A DNA stretch of 64,000 bases from Flavobacterium aestivum (GCF_026870175.2 NZ_CP113977.2:682001-746000), one strand, 5' to 3'; numbered from the stretch's first letter, positions 27,023-36,611 are shown. Made by a program: numbers and translations. Notes: generated by a model not told the origin, from the sequence alone.

Positions 27023-30000
27023 ATGAAAAAAAAATTACCGAAAATCATTGCACTGACATTTGCGACATCGATATTCTCTTTGTCGGCATTTGCACAAAAA
27101 ACAGACAAGGGAATTAGCCAGAAAAATTTATCTGACAATGGCACTCCGAGTTCAATTACCTTTAATGACAAATCAACCTACAAAGCCTCAGATTCCAAAA
27201 AGGCACTTAAAGAGCAATTGAATCTAAATGAGAATCAATCTTTTTCGAAAATTAAAACCGAAACTGATGCAAAAGGATATACTCATGAAAGATTTCAATT
27301 GTACCAACAAGGTTTAAAAGTCGAATTTGCAACTTATACTTTACACTCTAAGAGCGAAAAATTAGAATCGATGAATGGTGAGTTTTACAATATGAAAAAT
27401 GTAAAAACGACAGCTTCGATCTCTCCTCAAGATGCTCTTAACATAGCGATAAGCCGTACAGGTGCTAAAGAATATCTTTGGGATAATCCTCAAGAGGCTT
27501 CACAAATGGGCTATCAAAAACCGAAAGGAGAGTTAGTTCTTCTCCCATCTATGGAAGAACAAGGAACGAAAAGAACAACAGATGTAGTTCGGTTAGCCTA
27601 TAAATTTGATATTTATGCCACAAATCCTGTGAGTCGTGGTGATATGTATATTGATGCCAATTCCGGAGCGGTTTTATTTTACAATGCAACCATAAAACAT
27701 CTTGGAGAATATGCTCATAGCAGCTCAAAAACTACTGCTGTAGATACTCAAAAAGCTACCCAAAATACAAAAACAGTATTTGTTGCCGCCAATGCTGCAA
27801 CTCGTTATAGCGGGACACAAACTATTCAAACTTTATTGAGTGGTTCCTCTTATATTTTATCAGACAATACCAGAGGAAATGGGGTCTTAACGGTAAATAT
27901 GAAAAAGGGAACCAACTATAGCGCTGCAGTAAATTTTACTGATGCTGACAATAATTGGACCGCAGCTGAATATAACAACACAAACAAGGATAATGGTGCA
28001 CTTGACGCTCATTGGGGAGCCGAAAAAACGTACGATTACTGGTCTACTGTTCACGGCAGAAACAGTTTTGATAATGCTGGTGCAGCCATCAAAAGTTATG
28101 TTCACTATGACAATGCATATGATAACGCCTACTGGAACGGAAGCGTAATGACCTATGGCGACGGAAGCGGTACTTATTTTGACATACTGACCTCAATAGA
28201 TGTTGCTGGTCATGAAATTGGTCATGCCGTATGTGAAAAAACGGCTAATCTGGTATATCAAAAAGAATCTGGTGCCATGAACGAAGGTTTCTCAGATATT
28301 TGGGGAGCTTGTATCGAGTATTATGCCGCTCCAACAAAATCTACCTGGTTAGTTGGAGAAGATATTGAAAGAAGAGCAGGACACGCTTCATTACGATCAA
28401 TGAGTAATCCAAAGTCAGAAGGACAACCTGATACTTATGGAGGAACAAATTGGAAATCTGTAAGCTGTACGCCATCACAAACCAATGACTACTGCGGAGT
28501 ACATACAAATAGTGGGGTACTAAATCACTGGTTTTACATTTTGAGTGTAGGTAAAACAGGAACAAATGACATTGGAAGTTCTTATAGTGTTACTGGTATT
28601 ACAATAGACAAAGCTGCAAAAATTGCATTTCGTTTAGAAAGTGTGTATTTATCGGCAAACTCTACTTATGCTAATGCCAGAACTTATGGAATCCAGTCTG
28701 CAATTGATCTTTACGGAGCAGGTTCTCCAGAAGTAATTGCCACTACTAACGCTTTCTATGCCGTGGGAGTTGGAGCAGCTTATTCTAACGACACAACTGC
28801 ACCAACAGCACCTGCAAATTTAGCAGCAGCAGGAACAACCTCAACTTCTACAAATTTATCTTGGACAGCAGCAACAGACAACGTGGCTGTAACTGGATAT
28901 AATGTTTATAATGGGGCAACTTTAGTAACCACCGCTACTGGATTGACTTATACTGTTACTGGATTAACAGCTAGCACAGCTTATACTTTTACCGTAAAAG
29001 CTAAAGATGCTGCTGGAAATCTATCTCAAAGCAGTAATGCGGTTTCTGTAACAACTGGACCAGCTACAGCAGCTTACTGTGCTTCTAAAGGGAATAGTGT
29101 AACTGATGAATATATCGGAAAAGTACAATTAGGCACTATCAATAATACGTCTACAGGAGGTACAGGTTATAGTGATTATACTTCTATTTCTACTAATCTA
29201 ACAAAAGGTAGCGCTTCAACAATCACTATTACACCAACATGGACTGGAACTTCTTATGCTGAAGGTTATGCAGTTTGGATTGATTTAAACGATGATAAAG
29301 ATTTTGATGATGCAGGTGAATTAGTGTGGAGCAAAGCCGCTTCAACTACAACACCAGCTACTGGTTCTTTCACAGTTCCAACATCTGCAACTGCTAGCAC
29401 AACTAGAATGAGGGTATCTATGAAATATAATGGCGTACCAACTCCTTGTGAAGCTTTTTCTTATGGAGAAGTAGAAGATTACACTGTTAACCTTGCTACT
29501 GGAACAACCGATACCCAAGCGCCAACAGCTCCTACAAGCCTTGCTGCTTCTGGAACTACTGCAACTACAACAAATCTATCTTGGACAGCATCTACAGACA
29601 ATGTAGGTGTAACTGGCTATGACGTATACCAAGGAACAACTTTAAAATCTACCGTTACAGGAACTACATATGCCGTTACAGGTTTGACAGCAAGTACTGC
29701 TTATACTTTTTATGTAGTTGCAAAAGATGCTGCCGGTAATGTTTCTGCATCTAGTAATGTGGCAAATGTAACTACAACTGGAACTGCAGTTACTTACTGT
29801 ACTTCTAAAGGAAATAGTGTAGCCGATGAATTTATTGACTATGTTGCCATTGGTGGTATTGCAAATACAACAGCCGGTAACGGAGGCTATGGAGATTTCA
29901 CAAGCCAAACCGGTAATCTTCCTTATGGTACAAACACAATAGTATTGAGTACTGGATTTTCAGGTTCTGCCTACACAGAATATTGGAGAGTTTGGATTGA

Positions 30001-30499
30001 TTTTAATAAAAATGGAACTTTCGAAACTTCTGAGCAAATGGTAGCTGGATCATCATCTCTTAGTTCTAACCTTTCATATACGTTTACAGTTCCAACAACA
30101 GCATTGGCTGGACCAACAAGAATGAGAGTTTCAATGAAATACGGAGCTGCAGCAACAGCCTGTGAAACTTTCACCTATGGAGAAGTTGAGGATTATACAG
30201 TAAATATTGGTGGTTCACCAATAACAGGGTTTAACATTGCTGGTACTAAAGAATTAGGTGATGAAAATAACATCTTTGATTATTCCGTATATCCTAACCC
30301 TACTATCAATTCCGTTAGCATTAAAATGGCTGACAGCAGAGTAGTTTCATACAGAATCTTTAATTACTTAGGACAGCAGGTTGGTTCAGGTAAATTATCT
30401 GAAAACGACATCAATGTTAGTAAATTAAGTGCCGGTACTTACATTATTGAAGTAAATGATGGTCAAAAAACAATGACTAAGAAATTGGTTAAAGAATAA
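27023..30499 (+). CDS. Secreted M4 (thermolysin-like) metalloprotease with FN3, GEVED and type IX sorting domains
   Basis: The 1158-residue precursor starts with a signal peptide (MKKKLPKIIALTFATSIFSLSAFAQ) and an FTP/PepSY-like propeptide (to about 220). The M4 catalytic domain follows, with zinc ligands H397-E-I-G-H401 and E421 in MNEGFSDIWG. Then come FN3 (about 592-680), GEVED (about 687-825), FN3 (about 830-920) and GEVED (about 925-1065) domains. A C-terminal sorting domain (YPNPTINSVSI... GTYIIEVNDG...KKLVKE) directs export by the type IX system. The substrate is extracellular protein. The FN3-GEVED pair is duplicated in tandem. It is monocistronic, with a strong terminator 21 bp behind the stop. 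Confidence 0.95.
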   Translation: MKKKLPKIIALTFATSIFSLSAFAQKTDKGISQKNLSDNGTPSSITFNDKSTYKASDSKKALKEQLNLNENQSFSKIKTETDAKGYTHERFQLYQQGLKVEFATYTLHSKSEKLESMNGEFYNMKNVKTTASISPQDALNIAISRTGAKEYLWDNPQEASQMGYQKPKGELVLLPSMEEQGTKRTTDVVRLAYKFDIYATNPVSRGDMYIDANSGAVLFYNATIKHLGEYAHSSSKTTAVDTQKATQNTKTVFVAANAATRYSGTQTIQTLLSGSSYILSDNTRGNGVLTVNMKKGTNYSAAVNFTDADNNWTAAEYNNTNKDNGALDAHWGAEKTYDYWSTVHGRNSFDNAGAAIKSYVHYDNAYDNAYWNGSVMTYGDGSGTYFDILTSIDVAGHEIGHAVCEKTANLVYQKESGAMNEGFSDIWGACIEYYAAPTKSTWLVGEDIERRAGHASLRSMSNPKSEGQPDTYGGTNWKSVSCTPSQTNDYCGVHTNSGVLNHWFYILSVGKTGTNDIGSSYSVTGITIDKAAKIAFRLESVYLSANSTYANARTYGIQSAIDLYGAGSPEVIATTNAFYAVGVGAAYSNDTTAPTAPANLAAAGTTSTSTNLSWTAATDNVAVTGYNVYNGATLVTTATGLTYTVTGLTASTAYTFTVKAKDAAGNLSQSSNAVSVTTGPATAAYCASKGNSVTDEYIGKVQLGTINNTSTGGTGYSDYTSISTNLTKGSASTITITPTWTGTSYAEGYAVWIDLNDDKDFDDAGELVWSKAASTTTPATGSFTVPTSATASTTRMRVSMKYNGVPTPCEAFSYGEVEDYTVNLATGTTDTQAPTAPTSLAASGTTATTTNLSWTASTDNVGVTGYDVYQGTTLKSTVTGTTYAVTGLTASTAYTFYVVAKDAAGNVSASSNVANVTTTGTAVTYCTSKGNSVADEFIDYVAIGGIANTTAGNGGYGDFTSQTGNLPYGTNTIVLSTGFSGSAYTEYWRVWIDFNKNGTFETSEQMVAGSSSLSSNLSYTFTVPTTALAGPTRMRVSMKYGAAATACETFTYGEVEDYTVNIGGSPITGFNIAGTKELGDENNIFDYSVYPNPTINSVSIKMADSRVVSYRIFNYLGQQVGSGKLSENDINVSKLSAGTYIIEVNDGQKTMTKKLVKE

Positions 30500-30520
30500 T
30501 CTCCCTTACTAACCAAATGA

Positions 30521-30547
30521 AAAGCCTCGCAAATTGCGAGGCTTTTT
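30521..30547 (+). terminator. Intrinsic terminator of the M4 protease gene
   Basis: AAAGCCTCGC, loop AAATT, GCGAGGC and then a T-run form a GC-rich hairpin ending in TTTTTT, placed right after the stop codon. This is the clearest rho-independent terminator in the window. Confidence 0.92.
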
Positions 30548-30612
30548 TATAATACTATATCGCTTCCGAACAAATCGATACAAAATAAGCTTACTTCAAA
30601 ATGGGTCTTGTT

Positions 30613-32052
30613 TTAAAAAAACCAACTCGCCACAAAAATAGCGGTAATCACACAGATTAAATCCACCAAAAGCATAGTTCCTAAAGCGTAACGGGTATTT
30701 TTTATATTAACTGAACCAAAGTAAACGGCAATCACATAAAAAGTACTTTCTGCACTACATTGAAAAATACTACTCAATCTTCCCGTCAAAGAATCGGCTC
30801 CAAAAGTATTCATCGAATCGATCAAAAATCCTCTTGATCCCGCTGAACTAAAAGGTCTAAGCATTGCCACTGGTAAGGCATCGGTAATTTCTTTGTTTAC
30901 TCCCATATTAGAGAAAGCATAAGCAATCCAGTTACTGATAATTTCAAATAAACCGCTGTTTCTAAATAAAGAAATGGCAACTAACATTCCCAAAACATAT
31001 GGAAAAATAGTTACTCCGGTTTTTACACCATTATTGGCTCCCGACACGAAAGCTTCAAAAACGGTAGTCTTTGCCTCTGCAAATTTCTTTTCTTTTACAA
31101 AGGATAAGATTAAAGTAGCAACAATAATCACTACCAATATCAAAGCCGATAGATTCGAAGTAAAATAATTTTTACCTATTAAATCCAAATGGTTTACATA
31201 CATCAACAAACCAACTATCGCTGCAATCAGTGCCATCAAGGATACAACCAAAGAAGCGCTTTTGAAATTAATTTTTTGTTTGATTCCAACAATAAGGAAA
31301 GCGGCAATTGTGCCAATAAACGAAGTGATTATACAAGGCAACATTACATCGGCAGGATTGGTGGCATTAGCCGCTGCACGATAACCAATAATAGAAGTTG
31401 CGATTAATGTTAGCCCAGATGCGTGCAAACACATAAACATAATTTGGGCATCACTCGCCTTGTCTTTTTCGGGATTTATTTCTTGTAAACTCTCCATCGC
31501 TTTTAACCCAAATGGTGTTGCGGCTGAATCCAATCCCAAGAAATTGGCAGCAAAGTTTAAGGTCATATAAGAAATCGAAGGGTGATTTTTGGGAATGCTT
31601 GGAAACACTTTCACAAATACCGGACTTAATACTTTGGCTAATCTTTCAGAAGCTCCGGATATGATTAATAACTCCATCAAGCCGCAGAAAAATGCCAGAT
31701 AAGCAATAAGTGGTAAAATCAAATCTACCAAAGTGCTTTTGCAGGTTGGCAACAAACCATCTGATTTTTGAACTCCACTGAAAATTTTTACGGTTTTGTT
31801 TTTATAAACGTAAGTCGTGTCAGCATTTAGCGTATCACGATTGATAATCATGGTTTGATCTGGTGCTTTCTTGATACTATCCTTGATAAAAGCAGGAACC
31901 TGATGAATATATTTTTCGGACAGTAAAATTGGATCGTCTTTTTTCCCATTCAAGGTATAATCAATGGTGTAACTGTTTCCCGTAAATAAACTGACAACAA
32001 CAAATACAATTGAAGAAATGAAAATAACCAACCAAAATCTACTTAATACCAT
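30613..32052 (-). CDS. Fused SpmA/SpmB-like nucleoside-recognition (Gate) membrane protein
   Basis: This 479-residue polytopic membrane protein has an N-terminal TM segment (WLVIFISSIVFVVVSLF), an extracytoplasmic stretch (about 30-100), and then two Gate-domain halves. The first contains LIAYLAFFCGLMELLIISGASERLAK and LNFAANFLGLDSAATPFGLKAM (SpmA-like). The second contains GANNGVKTGVTIFPYVLGMLVAI and AMLRPFSSAGSRGFLIDSM (SpmB-like). In spore formers SpmA and SpmB are separate and act in spore dehydration; Bacteroidota do not sporulate, so the function here is unknown, perhaps transport. The family assignment is good and the role is open. Confidence 0.82.
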   Translation of the reverse strand: MVLSRFWLVIFISSIVFVVVSLFTGNSYTIDYTLNGKKDDPILLSEKYIHQVPAFIKDSIKKAPDQTMIINRDTLNADTTYVYKNKTVKIFSGVQKSDGLLPTCKSTLVDLILPLIAYLAFFCGLMELLIISGASERLAKVLSPVFVKVFPSIPKNHPSISYMTLNFAANFLGLDSAATPFGLKAMESLQEINPEKDKASDAQIMFMCLHASGLTLIATSIIGYRAAANATNPADVMLPCIITSFIGTIAAFLIVGIKQKINFKSASLVVSLMALIAAIVGLLMYVNHLDLIGKNYFTSNLSALILVVIIVATLILSFVKEKKFAEAKTTVFEAFVSGANNGVKTGVTIFPYVLGMLVAISLFRNSGLFEIISNWIAYAFSNMGVNKEITDALPVAMLRPFSSAGSRGFLIDSMNTFGADSLTGRLSSIFQCSAESTFYVIAVYFGSVNIKNTRYALGTMLLVDLICVITAIFVASWFF

Positions 32053-32089
32053 AATTTATAATTTTTGTAAATATAATTATTTAAAAGAA

Positions 32090-32124
32090 AAGACCTAACA
32101 GGTTTTAAAAACCTGTTAGGTCTT
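32090..32124 (-). repeat. REP-like palindrome, also terminator of the exonuclease gene
   Basis: AAGACCTAACAGGTTTT (32090-32106) is the exact complement of 32108-32124, a 35-bp near-perfect palindrome. On the minus strand it follows the exonuclease stop by 8 bp and runs into TTTTCTTTT, so it can act as an intrinsic terminator. Its core AGGTTTTTAAAAACCT and 28-base frame are shared with the two palindromes that flank the RAYT gene at 37.7-38.4 kb. Confidence 0.8.
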
Positions 32125-32131
32125 ATAAAGT

Positions 32132-32845
32132 CTAAACATGAATAATCTCTTCCTCTATCAATAAATCTTCCCGTCTGAGGCGGAGGAAAATTTGCGCTAC
32201 GGCGATGGTATCTTTCTCGCAATAGGTGATGATACGATCAATATTTTTTTCTACATAAAAAACGTGCCCCACCTGACTACCATCAATATCGCCTTTTGAC
32301 GATGGGATCCCGAGTACTTTACACATTAGCTTCAGCGATGTGAAGTGTTTGTAGTCACCAAATTTCCATAACTCTAAAGTATCCAAATGTGGAATCTCCC
32401 ATGGCTTTTTGCCAAATAAATTCAGCTTGTTAGGAATTGCTATTTGATTGATAATCATTCGACGGGCTAGAAACGGAATATCAAATTCTTTGGCATTATG
32501 CCCACACAAAACATGTTGTGGTTGATTGAAATGATTGTTCAGCAAATTATTAAAATCATTTAGGATTTTCTTTTCCTCTCCAAAAAAGGAAGTCACCCTA
32601 AAATTTCGGATATCTCCCTTAATGGTAAAATACCCAACTGATATACAAATGATTTTTCCGAACTCAGCCCAAATTCCGGCACGATCGTAAAATTCCTCTC
32701 CTGAAAACTCGTCTTTGCGTTGGTATAACGTTTTTTGCTCCCAAAGCGATTGCATTTCAGTATCAAGTGAATTGTAGTTTTCTTCTTCCGGAACGGTTTC
32801 TATATCGAGGAATAGTATATTATTGAGGTTTATTTTTTCAATCAT
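32132..32845 (-). CDS. PolB-like 3'-5' exonuclease
   Basis: This 237-residue protein has the DEDD exonuclease fold. Exo I is ILFLDIETVPEE (about 12-23), exo II is in LCGHNAKEFDIPFLARRM, and exo III is in ITYCEKDTIAVAQIF, where the D-E...D...Y-x3-D pattern is complete. It belongs to the stand-alone group related to the proofreading domain of family B polymerases. It probably trims DNA or RNA 3' ends in the cytoplasm. No polymerase is nearby. It stands alone, with a palindromic terminator behind it. Confidence 0.85.
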   Translation of the reverse strand: MIEKINLNNILFLDIETVPEEENYNSLDTEMQSLWEQKTLYQRKDEFSGEEFYDRAGIWAEFGKIICISVGYFTIKGDIRNFRVTSFFGEEKKILNDFNNLLNNHFNQPQHVLCGHNAKEFDIPFLARRMIINQIAIPNKLNLFGKKPWEIPHLDTLELWKFGDYKHFTSLKLMCKVLGIPSSKGDIDGSQVGHVFYVEKNIDRIITYCEKDTIAVAQIFLRLRREDLLIEEEIIHV

Positions 32846-32867
32846 CAGATAGATTTTGGATTATTGG

Positions 32868-33006
32868 ATTGTTAGATTTTTCGAACAGTTTAGAAATTGC
32901 TAACTAATTCAAAAAACTAATTTATCTAAAAAATCTAAGATAATCCCGTTTTAAGAAAGTAGACTTGTAAATAATTCTAATCTAAGAAGTCCAAAAATCT
33001 AACAAT
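32868..33006. repeat. Widely spaced inverted repeat in the exonuclease-ogt spacer
   Basis: ATTGTTAGATTTTT (32868-32881) is the exact complement of AAAAATCTAACAAT (32993-33006), 14 bp with 111 bases between. The inner sequence has further ATCTAA-type motifs. It fills the gap between two minus-strand genes and is probably a dispersed intergenic repeat rather than a regulatory site. Confidence 0.5.
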
Positions 33007-33021
33007 CTAAATAAGTCTAAA

Positions 33022-33492
33022 CTAAAATAAACTTTGTTGTGTGGTGGGATTTTCATGTTCGAGCAACCATTTTTTTCGCCATAATCCTCCTGCGTAGCCC
33101 GTGAGTGAACCATTTGTTCCAATGACTCTATGACAAGGGACAACTATCCAAAGCGGATTTTTCCCATTCGCAGAAGCTACAGCACGAATGGCTTTTACAT
33201 CTCCTAAAATTTTTGACTGTTCTAAATATGATCTGGTTTTCCCATACGGAATCTCTAGTAATGTTTTCCATACTTTTTGTTGAAATTCTGTTCCTTTAGG
33301 ATTGAGTTTGAAATCAAAATGAGTTCTTTTCTTTTCGAAATAATCATTGAGTTGCAAAACTGCTTCTTGTAAAACAATTGGAATTTCTACCGAAACTGTT
33401 CCTTCATCTAAAACAGAAATTTCAGATATTCCATTTTCATCGCCTGTAATTGCGGCAATTCCCAAAGGTGTTTTGATGTAAGCTGTTTCCAT
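33022..33492 (-). CDS. ogt: Methylated-DNA--protein-cysteine S-methyltransferase
   Basis: This 156-residue suicide DNA-repair protein accepts the alkyl group from O6-alkylguanine on a cysteine. The active-site motif [10 protein letters not shown] is present and is followed by [16 protein letters not shown]. The helix-turn-helix DNA-binding part starts at [23 protein letters not shown]. Its length matches Ogt/MGMT without an Ada-like N-terminal domain. A 12-base direct repeat (AAGTTCTCAAAG at 33515-33526 and 33535-33546) lies just upstream, and the hem terminator faces its 5' side. Confidence 0.95.
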   Translation of the reverse strand: METAYIKTPLGIAAITGDENGISEISVLDEGTVSVEIPIVLQEAVLQLNDYFEKKRTHFDFKLNPKGTEFQQKVWKTLLEIPYGKTRSYLEQSKILGDVKAIRAVASANGKNPLWIVVPCHRVIGTNGSLTGYAGGLWRKKWLLEHENPTTQQSLF

Positions 33493-33563
33493 GATTTTAA
33501 GTAGATTTGACTATAAGTTCTCAAAGTTATTGCAAAGTTCTCAAAGAATTTAGAAAGGATGAA

Positions 33564-33597
33564 AATAAAAAAACCATTCGCTTACACAAATGGTTTT
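33564..33597 (-). terminator. Intrinsic terminator of the hem gene row
   Basis: On the minus strand AAAACCATT (33597-33589) pairs with AATGGTTTT (33578-33570) and runs into a seven-T tract. It lies about 90 bp beyond the hemB stop, after the structured element at 33604-33682. Confidence 0.8.
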
Positions 33598-33603
33598 GTT
33601 TTT

Positions 33604-33682
33604 TAGCCCCGGTAGTAGCGGCATCCTTTATGTTTTTCCTTTAAAAACATAAAGATATAGCGGATAACGGGATTAGCTCCTG
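33604..33682. repeat. Structured dispersed intergenic element of flavobacteria
   Basis: The 79-bp element starts TAGCCCCGGTAGTAGCGGCATCC and ends AGCGGATAACGGGATTAGCTCC. A central hairpin has 12-bp perfect arms (CTTTATGTTTTT, 33626-33637; AAAAACATAAAG, 33643-33654), and the ends AGCCCCG/CGGGATTAGCT can pair. From memory, closely similar elements (AGCCCCGAT...GCGGCATCC...hairpin...AGCGGATAGCGGGA) recur between genes in Flavobacterium genomes; the function is unknown. Here it sits in the 3' untranslated end of hemB. Confidence 0.65.
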
Positions 33683-33686
33683 AAAA

Positions 33687-34682
33687 TTATTTATTTAAAA
33701 GTATAGCGGCTTCTTTGGCAAAATAAGTCGAAATCAAGCTTGCACCCGCTCTTTTGATACACATTAATTGCTCCATCATAATTTTGTCATTATCCAACCA
33801 ACCTCTTTCGGCTGCGGCTTTGATCATGGCGTATTCACCAGATACATGAAAAACCGTTACTGGAACATTTACTGCATTTTTTACTTCGCGAACGATATCT
33901 AAATAGGCAATTCCTGGTTTTACCATTACCATATCCGCTCCTTCTTCTACATCAGATAAGGCTTCTTTGATGGCTTCGATACGGTTGGCATAATCCATTT
34001 GATATGTTTTTTTGTCTTTAGGAACGGCAACATCAGCCTCTCTTGGTGCACTGTCTAGAGCATCTCGGAAAGGTCCGTAAAATGCTGATGCATACTTAGC
34101 AGAATAGCTCATAATCCCTACATGGTGAAATCCTGCAGCGTCTAATCCTTCACGCAAACGTAGCACACGTCCGTCCATCATGTCAGATGGTGCTACAAAA
34201 TCGGCCCCAGCCTCGGCATGTGAAACTGCCATTTTTACCAAAGCTTCTACTGTAGAATCATTTTCTACATCGCCATTGGCAATAATTCCATCGTGACCAT
34301 AAATAGAATATGGGTCTAAAGCCACATCCGGCATTACAACCATCTCTGGACAAGCTGTTTTGATAGCTCGAATAGCTTGTTGCATCAATCCGTTTGGATT
34401 CCAAGCTTCTGCACCTGTATTGTCTTTTAGGTCTTCGCTTACTTTTACGTAAATATTGACTGCACGTATTCCTAAAGCATATATTTCTTTGACCTCAGCT
34501 ACCGTTAAATCAATCGAACGGCGAAAGATTCCCGGCATAGATGGTATTTCAACCTTTACGTTTTCTCCCTCTGCAATAAACATTGGAAACATAAAATCAG
34601 TTGGACTCAAAGTCGTTTCACGAACCAAACTACGAATCGATTCGTTAACTCTTAAACGGCGGTTTCTGTGTAATGGGAACAT
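33687..34682 (-). CDS. hemB: Delta-aminolevulinic acid dehydratase (porphobilinogen synthase)
   Basis: The start at ATG 34682 gives 331 residues (MFPLHRNRRLRVNESIRSLV), the normal HemB length; an in-frame start further upstream would run into the preceding gene. It condenses two 5-aminolevulinate molecules to porphobilinogen. Active-site landmarks are DFVAPSDMMDGRV, the Schiff-base lysine region SYSAKYASAFYGPFRDA, and the second lysine in MVMVKPGIAYLDIV. It is the last gene of the minus-strand hem row, 40 bp behind the beta-barrel gene. Confidence 0.97.
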   Translation of the reverse strand: MFPLHRNRRLRVNESIRSLVRETTLSPTDFMFPMFIAEGENVKVEIPSMPGIFRRSIDLTVAEVKEIYALGIRAVNIYVKVSEDLKDNTGAEAWNPNGLMQQAIRAIKTACPEMVVMPDVALDPYSIYGHDGIIANGDVENDSTVEALVKMAVSHAEAGADFVAPSDMMDGRVLRLREGLDAAGFHHVGIMSYSAKYASAFYGPFRDALDSAPREADVAVPKDKKTYQMDYANRIEAIKEALSDVEEGADMVMVKPGIAYLDIVREVKNAVNVPVTVFHVSGEYAMIKAAAERGWLDNDKIMMEQLMCIKRAGASLISTYFAKEAAILLNK

Positions 34683-34722
34683 ATAATTTTTTATTTTAGA
34701 TTTCAGATTTATATTTAAGCTA

Positions 34723-35667
34723 TTAAAATCCCGTTTTTTGATGAACGGTTTCAAATACTTCTTTTACTTTTTGGGGAGGATCAAAACGATAGCCTACCGT
34801 AAAATTTAAAGTGCCAACAGCATCATTCAATTGTACTCTAGTGTCACTGTCTTGCACAAATGCAATGTAATTTACGTTAACAAATGAAAAGAACGAATTG
34901 GTATTATAACCCAGCTTTAAACTCCCGCTAGAATTATAAATACCCGAAACTTCTCCATCCATATCACTAATTCCTCCTCCTATCCCTAATCCTGCCGATA
35001 GCAAAATCCTGTTGTTAATTACAAAATTATAATAATATGACGGAGATAATGTCATTTCAAAGAAATCACTTTCTGGGTTTTGACTTCCGTCATTCAGATC
35101 AAGATTGGTGTAAAAAAATGAAAAACTTGGAATAAAACTACCCGAACTTTTAGTTTGCCATTCTTTTTGATTTGCTATTGTTTTAAACGAAAAATTGGGA
35201 TTGAAAATATAGGAAGTAACACCTCCTATTTTGGTAGATCTCAGATTTGGCAAAGGAACTGTTACTGGTCCATCATTGACATAAAATCCTTTTTGATTAA
35301 TAAAACTAAGTGTTTGCATCCATTTTTTATGAATAAACCGTGTGCTCAAATTAAATAATTTTGAATCTCCATTGTCTTTGTTAGCATCAAAAAAACGAGG
35401 TGAAAATCCAAATGAAAAATCAGCCATTTTAAATGAAACACTTGCTCCTATTTGCTCTCTTCGGTTAGGAATCAGATCAAGTACTCTTTTTGTCCCATCT
35501 GTATTCGAACCAACAATCTGAAAAGCATTAGAAACATCCAAATAATACAAGCTGGCTATTACTTTGTCATCATACGTTTTGAAATACGAATTGGGGGTTG
35601 TCTTTTCTTGGGCAAAACAGCCAAGAATCCCACCAATCAAAATCAAACAAAACGTTTTTACAACCAT
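34723..35667 (-). CDS. Exported outer-membrane beta-barrel protein, DUF4421-like
   Basis: This 314-residue protein has a signal peptide (MVVKTFCLILIGGILGCFAQ). The rest alternates aromatic and polar residues in short strands (FFEMTLSPSYYYNFVINNRI; LNFTVGYRFDPP), as in outer-membrane barrels. The first strand region SYFKTYDDKVIASLYYLDVSN resembles DUF4421 proteins. Its role is unknown. It overlaps hemF by 10 bp and precedes hemB by 40 bp, so it is probably co-expressed with heme synthesis genes. Confidence 0.6.
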   Translation of the reverse strand: MVVKTFCLILIGGILGCFAQEKTTPNSYFKTYDDKVIASLYYLDVSNAFQIVGSNTDGTKRVLDLIPNRREQIGASVSFKMADFSFGFSPRFFDANKDNGDSKLFNLSTRFIHKKWMQTLSFINQKGFYVNDGPVTVPLPNLRSTKIGGVTSYIFNPNFSFKTIANQKEWQTKSSGSFIPSFSFFYTNLDLNDGSQNPESDFFEMTLSPSYYYNFVINNRILLSAGLGIGGGISDMDGEVSGIYNSSGSLKLGYNTNSFFSFVNVNYIAFVQDSDTRVQLNDAVGTLNFTVGYRFDPPQKVKEVFETVHQKTGF

Positions 35668-36560
35668 TCTTTCTGATTTTCTAATACTTTCAATAACTTT
35701 TCTTCTTGGCTTCCTGCCTCTGGATGATGATCATATACCCACTGTACATGCGGCGGTAAGCTCATCAGGATACTTTCTATCCTTCCGTTGGTTTTTAGCC
35801 CAAATAAAGTGCCTTTATCGTGTACTAAGTTGAATTCTACATAACGTCCTCGACGAATTTCCTGCCAAGTTCTGTTCTCAGGTGTGTAAGTCAAGTTTTT
35901 TCTTCTTTCGACTATTGGAACGTAGGCTTCCAGAAAACTATTTCCCACTTCAGTAACAAAATTATACCAATCTTGCATACTCATAGCGTCATTTGCTTTG
36001 CAATAATCAAAGAATAATCCGCCAATTCCTCTAGCTTCATTACGATGCGCGTTCCAAAAATAGGCATCGCATTGTTTTTTATACTTTGGGTAAAACTCCT
36101 GATTGTGTTTGTCACAAGCCGTTTTACAGGTTTGATGAAAATGAACGGCATCTTCTTCAAATAGATAATAAGGCGTTAAATCCTGTCCGCCTCCAAACCA
36201 TTGCTGAATCACTTTTCCGTTATCATCGTACATTTCGAAATAACGCCAATTGGCATGAACTGTTGGTACCATTGGACTTTTGGGATGCAAAACCAAACTC
36301 AAACCGCAGGCAAAAAAATCTGCTTCGCCTACATTGAACATTTTTTGCATCGTTTCAGGCAATTTCCCGTGTACTGCCGAAATATTAACACCACCTTTTT
36401 CAAAAACGGCCCCATTTTCAATAACACGGGTACGCCCTCCTCCTCCTTCTGGACGATCCCAAAGGTCTTCACGAAATTTGGCTTGACCATCCACGTTTTC
36501 TAATCCTTTACAGATTTGGTCTTGAAGGTTTTGTATATAAGAGAAAAATTGTTCTTTCAT
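35658..36560 (-). CDS. hemF: Oxygen-dependent coproporphyrinogen III oxidase
   Basis: This 300-residue cytosolic enzyme decarboxylates two propionates of coproporphyrinogen III using O2. Family motifs seen are REDLWDRPEGGGGRTRVIENG, FEKGGVNISAVHG, the GGGQDLTPYYLFEEDA segment, and GRYVEFNLVHDKGTLFGLKT. The length is normal. Use of the O2-dependent form, together with HemJ in the same cluster, points to an aerobic route. It overlaps the next gene by 10 bp. Confidence 0.97.
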   Translation of the reverse strand: MKEQFFSYIQNLQDQICKGLENVDGQAKFREDLWDRPEGGGGRTRVIENGAVFEKGGVNISAVHGKLPETMQKMFNVGEADFFACGLSLVLHPKSPMVPTVHANWRYFEMYDDNGKVIQQWFGGGQDLTPYYLFEEDAVHFHQTCKTACDKHNQEFYPKYKKQCDAYFWNAHRNEARGIGGLFFDYCKANDAMSMQDWYNFVTEVGNSFLEAYVPIVERRKNLTYTPENRTWQEIRRGRYVEFNLVHDKGTLFGLKTNGRIESILMSLPPHVQWVYDHHPEAGSQEEKLLKVLENQKEWL

Positions 36561-36611
36561 AAGGAGATAATATTATTTTTCATTGGTCATATGTAATTGC
36601 TTCACCTATTC

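Noticed and set aside
34683..34754. N-terminally longer HemB from 34754
   Set aside because: The extra 24 residues overlap the end of the preceding gene and do not resemble HemB; ATG 34682 fits the family length.
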